NCBI GenBank assembly: GCA_900546825.1
Contig: UREE01000091.1
Span: 1 to 6,122 of the forward strand
DNA length: 6,122 bases
Direction: 5' to 3'
DNA from: an uncultured Collinsella sp.
GTDB taxonomy: Bacteria > Actinomycetota > Coriobacteriia > Coriobacteriales > Coriobacteriaceae
Shown: positions 1 through 4,898 of the stretch, piece after piece
Numbering within the stretch: position 1 is the stretch's first letter
Layout: each line of letters starts with the position of its first letter
Translations under genes and position numbers: made by a program
The notes under the pieces: model-generated
What the model saw: only the letters and a program-made list of their open reading frames with translations
Told to the model about the DNA's origin: nothing
The model's database searches: none

Positions 1-1694
1 ATGTTAAAGGTCTCGTCGCCGGCCAGGTCGCGAATGCTGCGCTCGACATCGGCAATCTGGGTCGCCAAGCCCTCGGACAGACTGTGCAGGCGGTCGGGGT
101 CCACGAGCATGCCCGCGCGCTCCATCTTGGCAAGCACCGGCACGAGCGGCATCTCGATCCCATCGAACACGTTGGCGGCGTTCTCGCGGGCCATGCGGTC
201 ACGCAGCGGTGCAACCAGCGCCAGCGTCAAGGCCGCAGTGCGGGCAGCAGGGGCAGGAGCGTCCTCGCCAGCACCCTCTGCGCCGCGCGCCGCAGGCAGC
301 GCCATCTGCAGATACGTATCGGCCAGATACACCTCGTCAAACTCGGAGCGGTCGGAATCCAACAGGTAGGCGGCAACAACGGTATCGAAGATGCGCGTGG
401 AATCGACTGCCAGCGGATCCATGAGCTCGAGCTCAGAAGAATCGATGGGCGAAAGCTCATGCAGAAGCGCCTTCATATCCGGGCTCGCCACACGGCCTTC
501 CATAAACAGACGCGCGAGCACGCCGGCAATCACGCCGTGGGCGAAGTTGAAGCCCTCAACCTCAGCCGCCGCACCGCTGTCGCCCTCCTCGAGCGCAAAC
601 AGGCCCTTGGACGTCGCCAACCACAGCGTGCGCGTCAGCCCAAAGAGCGCGCCCTCTTCCTTGTCATCGTCCACCACGGCGGCGACCCACTCGCCGGCAT
701 CAATCACGCGGGAGACCTCAGCCGCAACGGCACCAAGCGCGCCAGCATCGCCGGCGGCTGCGCGCAAAACGGCGGGAATCTCAAACGTGCTGGCAGCTGC
801 CCCGCCCTCGCCGCCGATCAGCGCCAAGAAACGGTTCTGTATGGCGGTGATACCAAGCGTGCCCAGCGCCGCGGAAACCTCATCGGCGGAAAACGCCGGG
901 AAGGACGTCGCCTCAAAATCGAGCTCAACGGGTGCATCGGTGCGGATGGTCGCCACCTTACGGCTCAGCAGCGCGTCGTCGATGTGTGCGCGCAGGTTTT
1001 CTCCCATCTTGCCCTTGACCTCGTCAGCATGCGCGATGACCTCGTCAAGGCTGCCGTACTGCGCGATGAGCGCACTCGCCTTTTTGGGGCCGATGCCCGG
1101 TACGCCGGGAATGTTGTCCGACGTATCGCCCTTCAGACCGTAAAAATCGGGCACGAGCGCCGGCGTGATGCCGTGATACAGGTCGTCCACGCTCTCGGGC
1201 GTCATGATCGCCACGTCGGACAGGCCCTTGCGAGTCGAGACCACGTTGACGTGCTCGGTCACGAGCTGATACATGTCGCGGTCGCCGGTCACCAGCAGCA
1301 TGTCGCAGCCGGCCTCCTCGCCCAGGCGCGCCATGGTTCCCAGGATATCGTCGCCTTCCCAGCCCTCGGACTGCAAAATGGGCACGTTGAGCGCGGCGAG
1401 CAGCTCCTTGATCATGGGGAACTGCGCGTGCAGGTCGGGGTCCATGGGCGGGCGCTGCGCCTTGTACTGCGGCAGCATCTCCATACGCACGCGCGGCTTG
1501 CCCTTGTCAAACGCCACGACAACGCCGTCGGGATTAAAGGCATCGATCATCTTGAGGAACATGTTCAGAAAACCAAAGATCGCGTTGGTGGGGCGACCGT
1601 CCGGCGCGTTCATGGTCGGCGGCACGGCGTGGAAGGCGCGATGCATGAGCGAGTTGCCGTCGATGACGGCAAAGGTACGGCGCTTTTCAGACAT
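1..1694 (-). CDS. polA: DNA polymerase I, N-terminal part (5'-3' exonuclease, degenerate 3'-5' exonuclease domain); partial
   Basis: DNA polymerase I removes RNA primers and fills gaps in lagging-strand synthesis and excision repair. The start is ATG at 1694, with GAGGT 7 nt upstream. The 564 residues seen contain the whole 5'-nuclease domain (about 1-290): FAVIDGNS with Asp12, VAFDKG with Asp63, EGDD with Glu113/Asp115/Asp116, TGDRDMYQL with Asp138/Asp140, and the helix-hairpin-helix segment GDTSDNIPGVPGIGPKKA (189-206). All the acidic metal ligands expected of the family are present. Residues about 300-490 match the 3'-5' exonuclease domain by position (FDTVVAAYLLD at 436-446), but its catalytic motifs are not recognisable, as in Bacillus and Taq PolA. 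MPLVPVLAKMERAGMLVD then begins the polymerase domain; its catalytic palm lies beyond the left edge. The gene is divergent from apeA. A stand-alone 5'-nuclease is excluded because the protein continues into the polymerase region. Confidence 0.96.
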   Translation of the reverse strand, partial: MSEKRRTFAVIDGNSLMHRAFHAVPPTMNAPDGRPTNAIFGFLNMFLKMIDAFNPDGVVVAFDKGKPRVRMEMLPQYKAQRPPMDPDLHAQFPMIKELLAALNVPILQSEGWEGDDILGTMARLGEEAGCDMLLVTGDRDMYQLVTEHVNVVSTRKGLSDVAIMTPESVDDLYHGITPALVPDFYGLKGDTSDNIPGVPGIGPKKASALIAQYGSLDEVIAHADEVKGKMGENLRAHIDDALLSRKVATIRTDAPVELDFEATSFPAFSADEVSAALGTLGITAIQNRFLALIGGEGGAAASTFEIPAVLRAAAGDAGALGAVAAEVSRVIDAGEWVAAVVDDDKEEGALFGLTRTLWLATSKGLFALEEGDSGAAAEVEGFNFAHGVIAGVLARLFMEGRVASPDMKALLHELSPIDSSELELMDPLAVDSTRIFDTVVAAYLLDSDRSEFDEVYLADTYLQMALPAARGAEGAGEDAPAPAARTAALTLALVAPLRDRMARENAANVFDGIEMPLVPVLAKMERAGMLVDPDRLHSLSEGLATQIADVERSIRDLAGDETFN

Positions 1695-1701
1695 ATTGAA
1701 T

Positions 1702-1706
1702 ACCTC
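1702..1706 (-). promoter_or_regulatory. Ribosome-binding site of polA
   Basis: On the minus strand GAGGT lies 7 nt before the ATG at 1694. This fixes the polA start, which also agrees with the usual N-terminus of the family: a few residues, then the F-A-V-I-D-G-N-S strand. Confidence 0.75.
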
Positions 1707-1802
1707 GCTTTGGGCTGGGCACGGTTTGCTCACACCAGTTTACACGCTCCCCGCCCCGCGGCCACCGCACATCAGGCTTCCCTGCCGCCGCGGGCCCGCG
1801 CG

Positions 1803-1811
1803 TGATACGAT
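1803..1811 (+). promoter_or_regulatory. Candidate extended -10 promoter element for apeA
   Basis: TGATACGAT fits the extended -10 form (TG, one base, then TACGAT, 4 of 6 bases of TATAAT). No good -35 box is seen at the usual distance. It lies about 50 bp before the apeA start, directly after a 12-bp GC palindrome (1789-1800). The rest of the 166-bp divergent spacer (1695-1860) shows nothing else clear. For polA, TAAACT at 1742-1737 on the minus strand is a weak -10 possibility without a -35. This is an inference from short motifs only. Confidence 0.3.
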
Positions 1812-1845
1812 GGCTCACGGTACATCAACCAGCACGATCGATCCG

Positions 1846-1852
1846 AAAGGAG
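1846..1852 (+). promoter_or_regulatory. Ribosome-binding site of apeA
   Basis: AAAGGAG ends 8 nt before the ATG at 1861. It selects this start over the upstream in-frame ATGs of the longer open frame (which begins at 1273 and runs antisense through polA). Confidence 0.85.
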
Positions 1853-1860
1853 CCTGCGTC

Positions 1861-3258
1861 ATGGAGCGTCCCAGCGCATGGAAAAAGTACACGCCACAGC
1901 AGATCGAGGAGCTCGAGGAGCTTTGCCGCGGCTATAAGCAGTTTTTGAGTGAGAACAAGACCGAGCGCCTGTGCGTCAAGGCCGGTATCAAGATGGCCGA
2001 GGAGGCGGGCTACGTCAATCTGGAGACCGTGATCGCCGAGGGCCGCGCGCTCAAGGCCGGCGACAAGGTGTACGCCGCCAACCACGGCAAGGACCTCATG
2101 CTCGTCAACCTGGGCACCGCCCCGCTCGAGCAGGGCTTTAACATCCTGGGCGCCCACGTGGACTCGCCGCGCCTGGACCTCAAGCAGAACCCCGCCTTCG
2201 AGGCCGGCGACATGGCTTATCTCGACACGCACTACTATGGCGGCGTCAAGAGCTACCACTGGGTCGCTTCCCCGCTCGCACTCGTGGGCGTCATCTGCAA
2301 AAAGGACGGCACCACCGTCGACATCAACATCGGCGACAAGGCCGACGACCCGGTCTTTACCATCTCCGACCTGCTGATCCACCTCTCGAGCGAGCAGATG
2401 GCCAAGCCCGCCAAGGACGCCGTCGACGCCGAGATCCTCGACGTGATCGTGGGCGGCCGCCCCGTCAAGTTTGACGAGGACGACAAGGACGCTCCCAAGG
2501 AGCCCGTCAAGCAGATGTTCCTGGATATCCTCAAGGAGCAGTACGACGTCGAGGAGGAGGACTTCCTCTCCGCCGAGATCGAGGTCGTGCCCTCCGGCCC
2601 CGCCCGTGACATGGGCCTCGACCGCTCCATGATTCTGGGCTATGGCCACGACGACCGTGTCTGCGCCTATCCGTCCATGCTCGCCCAGATCAACGTCGCC
2701 AACGTGGAGCGCACGAGCATCACACTCATCGTCGACAAGGAGGAGATCGGTTCCGTGGGTGCCACCGGCATGACGAGCCGCTTCTTCGAGAACACCGTCG
2801 CCGAGATCATGACGCTCGCCGGCGAGGATAGCCCGCTGGCCCTGCGCCGCGCGCTCGCCCGCAGCCGCATGCTCTCCTCCGACGTGTCCGCCGGCTTCGA
2901 CCCGGGCTACGCCGGCAAGTTCGAAACCAAGAACGCAGCCTTTATGGGTCGCGGCCTGTGCTTTAACAAGTACACGGGCAGCCGCGGCAAGGGCGGCTCT
3001 AACGACGCCGACGCCGAGTATGTGGCCCTCATCCGCGACATCATGGACGAGGCCGGCGTGGACTTCCAGACCTGCGAGCTCGGTCGCGTCAACGCGGGCG
3101 GCGGCGGCACCATCGCATACATCATGGCTAAGTACGGCATGAACGTCATCGACTCTGGCGTTGCCGTCCTGTCCATGCACGCCCTGTGGGAGGTCGCCAA
3201 CAAGGCCGATATCTACGAGGCCTATCGCGGCTACAAGGCCTTCATCGAGCGCGCGTAA
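1861..3258 (+). CDS. apeA: M18 family zinc aminopeptidase (aspartyl aminopeptidase-like, type 1)
   Basis: This is a cytosolic metallo-aminopeptidase that removes N-terminal residues (often acidic ones in this family) during peptide turnover. The 465 residues match the usual M18 length of about 430-480. Family motifs appear in order: GAHVDSPRLDLKQNP (97-111) with metal ligands His99 and probably the Asp264/Asp265 pair in YGHDDR (261-266), VDKEEIGS (291-298) with the catalytic/ligand Glu294/Glu295, SSDVSAGFDP (339-348) with Asp341, NAGGGGTIAY (411-420), and VLSMHALWEVANKAD (436-450) with the last ligand His440. The N-terminus (SAWKKYTPQQIEELEELCRG) resembles the clostridial 'M18 aminopeptidase 1' group, which supports apeA rather than apeB. 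An acidic loop at 205-235 is probably a surface insert. There is no signal peptide. The exact substrate cannot be told from sequence. Zinc-ligand assignments come from the family pattern. Confidence 0.95.
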   Translation: MERPSAWKKYTPQQIEELEELCRGYKQFLSENKTERLCVKAGIKMAEEAGYVNLETVIAEGRALKAGDKVYAANHGKDLMLVNLGTAPLEQGFNILGAHVDSPRLDLKQNPAFEAGDMAYLDTHYYGGVKSYHWVASPLALVGVICKKDGTTVDINIGDKADDPVFTISDLLIHLSSEQMAKPAKDAVDAEILDVIVGGRPVKFDEDDKDAPKEPVKQMFLDILKEQYDVEEEDFLSAEIEVVPSGPARDMGLDRSMILGYGHDDRVCAYPSMLAQINVANVERTSITLIVDKEEIGSVGATGMTSRFFENTVAEIMTLAGEDSPLALRRALARSRMLSSDVSAGFDPGYAGKFETKNAAFMGRGLCFNKYTGSRGKGGSNDADAEYVALIRDIMDEAGVDFQTCELGRVNAGGGGTIAYIMAKYGMNVIDSGVAVLSMHALWEVANKADIYEAYRGYKAFIERA

Positions 3259-3271
3259 CCAACCCTTCATC

Positions 3272-3349
3272 AGTTGCGGTGAAATACAGACTAACCTGGC
3301 CCATAAACGGCCAAAACAGACCGTATTCCACCGCAACTTCCTTTTTGGC
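3272..3349 (+). repeat. Nested inverted repeat between apeA and yaaA (possible terminator, attenuator or dispersed palindromic element)
   Basis: A 16-base arm at 3272-3287 (AGTTGCGGTGAAATAC) is complementary to 3323-3338 (GTATTCCACCGCAACT) at 15 of 16 positions. Inside the 35-nt loop a second small hairpin pairs TGGCC (3297-3301) with GGCCA (3309-3313). The outer stem is followed by TTCCTTTTT (3338-3346), so it could terminate apeA transcription, although the long loop is unusual for a simple terminator. GCCAAAA (3310-3316) can instead pair with TTTTGGC (3343-3349), just before the yaaA ribosome-binding site, giving a pseudoknot-like alternative. The spacer is visibly richer in A/T than the flanking genes. 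The pairing is seen directly; any function is inferred. Confidence 0.6.
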
Positions 3350-3351
3350 AG

Positions 3352-3357
3352 AGGAGA
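3352..3357 (+). promoter_or_regulatory. Ribosome-binding site of yaaA
   Basis: AGGAGA lies 4 nt before the ATG at 3362 and decides this start. The open frame extends 67 codons further upstream into the apeA coding region, but that extension (rich in Pro, Ser and Arg) does not resemble YaaA, whereas MLQVVISPAK is its typical N-terminus. Confidence 0.8.
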
Positions 3358-3361
3358 GTCC

Positions 3362-4171
3362 ATGCTGCAGGTCGTCATTTCGCCCGCCAAGCAGATGCGC
3401 GCGGCCCAAGATGCTTTTGAAGTCCTGGGCATCCCACCCTTTGCGCGCGAGACGGCTCGCCTCCACCGCGCACTGCTAGATATCGAGCGGAATGAAGGCA
3501 GCGGCGGCCTGCAGGCGCTATGGAACGTGAGTGACAAACTGCTGGGGCCTTGCCTCAACACCCTGCATGAGTTCGGGCCCATCCTGAAAAACGGCGATCT
3601 CGACAATCCCGCACTCGCCTGTCACCTCTCCCCTGCCGTCATGTCCTACCACGGCATTCAATACCAGAGCATGGCGCCCGAGGTGATGGATTCCGCGCAG
3701 CTCGCATGGCTGCAAAGCCACCTGTGGATCCTCTCTGGCCTCTACGGGTGCGTTCGCCCCTTTCATGCCGTCGAACCATATCGGCTGGAAATGGGCGCGA
3801 AGCTCGCCGTTGACGATGCCCCAGACCTCTACGCGTTTTGGAGCGACAAGCTCGCGCGGGCTATCGCCCCGGCAGGCTCAAACACCACGATCGTCAACCT
3901 CGCCAGCGTCGAGTACGCCAAAGCCGTTCTGCCCCATCTCGCGGGCGACGCCACGGTCGTCACGTGCCTCTTTGGCGAAGGCATCCGCAACGGCAAGCCC
4001 ATCCAGCGCTCGACCGCCAGCAAAAAGGCACGTGGTTCCATGGTGCGCTGGATGGCAGAAAACAAGCTCGAGGATGTAAGCGGGCTCACCGCGTTTGGCG
4101 TTGGTTATCGTCACTTTCCCGAGCTTTCAAATAAGAACACTTTGGTCTTCCTGAACGAACAGACCTTGTAG
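3362..4171 (+). CDS. yaaA: YaaA family peroxide-stress protein (UPF0246)
   Basis: In E. coli YaaA limits free intracellular iron under hydrogen peroxide stress and so protects DNA and proteins; a DNA-binding fold has been described for the family. The product has 269 residues, near the usual 240-260. Family signatures are in order: MLQVVISPAK (1-10), SYHGIQYQSMAP (95-106), ILSGLYGCVRPFHAVEPYRLEMGAKL (123-148, quoted as ILSGLYG, VRP and PYRLEMG), LYAFWSDKL (156-164), NLASVEYAKAV (179-189), and KKARGSMVRWM (221-231) followed by GVGYRHFPELSNKNTLVFL. The version with GIQYQ and PYRLEMGAKL resembles clostridial and actinobacterial forms as I recall them. There is no signal peptide or membrane segment. 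It follows apeA on the same strand after 103 bp, so read-through is possible, but the inverted repeat between them may limit it. No oxidative-stress operator was recognised. Confidence 0.94.
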   Translation: MLQVVISPAKQMRAAQDAFEVLGIPPFARETARLHRALLDIERNEGSGGLQALWNVSDKLLGPCLNTLHEFGPILKNGDLDNPALACHLSPAVMSYHGIQYQSMAPEVMDSAQLAWLQSHLWILSGLYGCVRPFHAVEPYRLEMGAKLAVDDAPDLYAFWSDKLARAIAPAGSNTTIVNLASVEYAKAVLPHLAGDATVVTCLFGEGIRNGKPIQRSTASKKARGSMVRWMAENKLEDVSGLTAFGVGYRHFPELSNKNTLVFLNEQTL

Positions 4172-4211
4172 GACCACCGCTACTTTTGAATGTGCTGCCC
4201 AGGCACGGCGT

Positions 4212-4727
4212 CTATTCCGCCAAGCCGTCGGCTTTGGCAACTTCGTTTGTCGAGCCGTCCTGATAGGTAATCTTGACATGCTCCACCTCGGACACCGCAA
4301 CACCCGTCGGGGGCTCCAAGCGCCATTCCGTCAGCGCGATATCCATAGTCGTAGGCACGTCGCCCTGATTCTTGAGCTTCACCGTCAGCGTTTTGAGCGC
4401 CGCATCATACGTCACGCGTTCGATTTCCTCACCAGGAATAGACCCACCGCTCAGCTGAAGCTGGACAAATCCATCGCGCGAATACCAATAGTCGCCCGGC
4501 GCGGCAACGGTATTGCCGCCCGTAACCTTCACTGTCATGATCGGCAGGGCATCGTCGGCCTCGAACTCCCATGCAGCGCCGCCGTGACCGCCAAACGTCC
4601 AGATACAAAAGGCAATCACCAGCACGGCAAGCACCGCAAAACCAATCGCGACAAGGCCATGGTGCGCACGGCTTTCCTCGGCCGATACATCCCATTGCGT
4701 CTCTCGATATAGATGCTTGTCTTCCAT
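4212..4727 (-). CDS. Uncharacterised single-pass membrane protein with a small extracytoplasmic domain
   Basis: I do not recognise this 171-residue protein. The start is ATG at 4727, with GGAGG 5 nt upstream. Residues 1-23 are charged and hydrophilic (cytoplasmic if the usual topology holds). One hydrophobic helix, about 24-44 (GLVAIGFAVLAVLVIAFCIW), acts as a membrane anchor without a clear signal-peptidase or lipobox site. Residues about 50-171 form a polar domain with alternating strand-like segments (IMTVKVTGGNTV, GFVQLQLSGG, RVTYDAALKTLTVKLKNQGDV, DIALTEWRLEPP, HVKITYQDGST). This suggests a small beta-sandwich outside the membrane; the TLTVKLKNQGD stretch recalls beta-domains of cell-surface proteins, but this is weak. 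No catalytic motif is seen. It is convergent with yaaA (40-bp gap, no clear terminator) and divergent from thiC. Confidence 0.85.
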   Translation of the reverse strand: MEDKHLYRETQWDVSAEESRAHHGLVAIGFAVLAVLVIAFCIWTFGGHGGAAWEFEADDALPIMTVKVTGGNTVAAPGDYWYSRDGFVQLQLSGGSIPGEEIERVTYDAALKTLTVKLKNQGDVPTTMDIALTEWRLEPPTGVAVSEVEHVKITYQDGSTNEVAKADGLAE

Positions 4728-4732
4728 GTTCG

Positions 4733-4737
4733 CCTCC
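4733..4737 (-). promoter_or_regulatory. Ribosome-binding site of the membrane protein gene
   Basis: On the minus strand GGAGG, within GGGGAGG, lies 5 nt before ATG at 4727. It sets the start there, although the frame stays open far upstream through the riboswitch and antisense to thiC. Confidence 0.85.
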
Positions 4738-4752
4738 CCACAGGCACGCTCG

Positions 4753-4783
4753 TTAGGCCAATCGTACCCATTCGAGCTATACT
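4753..4783 (+). promoter_or_regulatory. Probable promoter of thiC
   Basis: TATACT (4778-4783) matches the -10 consensus at 5 of 6 bases. A -35 is weak: TTAGGC at 4753-4758 with a 19-bp spacer. Transcription would begin near 4790, some 10 nt before the first conserved bases of the TPP aptamer, which is a sensible position. On the opposite strand, TACGAT (4767-4762) is a weak -10 possibility for the divergent membrane protein gene. Confidence 0.5.
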
Positions 4784-4797
4784 TGAGCCCATTACAT

Positions 4798-4891
4798 AAA
4801 CGGGGAGCTTGCAGGACAGGACGGCAGGCTGAGACTGGGCGCGCCCGCCCTGACCCGCAAACCTGATATGGGTAATGCCAACGAAGGGAGC
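4798..4891 (+). ncRNA. TPP riboswitch (THI element) in the thiC leader
   Basis: The leader carries the conserved TPP aptamer blocks in order: CGGGGAGC (4801-4808), GGCTGAGA (4827-4834), GACCCG (4852-4857), ACCTGAT (4861-4867), GGGTAATGCC (4870-4879) and ACGAAGGGA (4881-4889). Pairings that can be traced by eye: P2 CGGG (4801-4804) with CCCG (4854-4857); P3 GCTTG (4807-4811) with CAGGC (4825-4829); an extra small hairpin GGGC (4837-4840) with GCCC (4847-4850). The terminal P1 stem is not obvious. Bound thiamin pyrophosphate is expected to lower thiC expression. The conserved 3' end doubles as the thiC Shine-Dalgarno and only 8 nt separate it from the start codon, so there is no room for a terminator; control of translation is the likely mechanism (inferred). 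Confidence 0.95.
4884..4890 (+). promoter_or_regulatory. Ribosome-binding site of thiC, inside the riboswitch
   Basis: AAGGGAG ends 8 nt before the ATG at 4899 and coincides with the conserved AGGGA at the 3' end of the TPP aptamer. Ligand binding could therefore hide the site directly. Confidence 0.75.
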
Positions 4892-4898
4892 CGTGCCA

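Noticed and set aside
84..1805. A 573-codon plus-strand open frame and another at 391-1143 opposite polA.
   Set aside because: They are antisense to the unambiguous PolA reading frame. Their translations are rich in Arg, His, Gln and Ala without family motifs, typical shadows in GC-rich DNA.
1273..1860. An N-terminal extension of apeA by 196 codons.
   Set aside because: It overlaps polA antisense, lacks M18 similarity, and the AAAGGAG site fits the start at 1861.
3272..3338. The inverted repeat as a miniature transposon with terminal repeats.
   Set aside because: No target-site duplication flanks it (CATC on the left, TCCT on the right), and a single copy in the window cannot show mobility.
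1825..3606. A 593-codon minus-strand open frame across apeA and into yaaA.
   Set aside because: The translation is a low-complexity Val/Asp/Gly/His/Leu pattern typical of the complement of GC-rich codons, and it spans two well-identified genes on the other strand.
4172..4211. A bidirectional terminator between the convergent yaaA and membrane protein genes, based on GTGC (4190-4193) and GCAC (4201-4204).
   Set aside because: The stem is only 4 bp and has no T-tract on either side, so it is not supportable.
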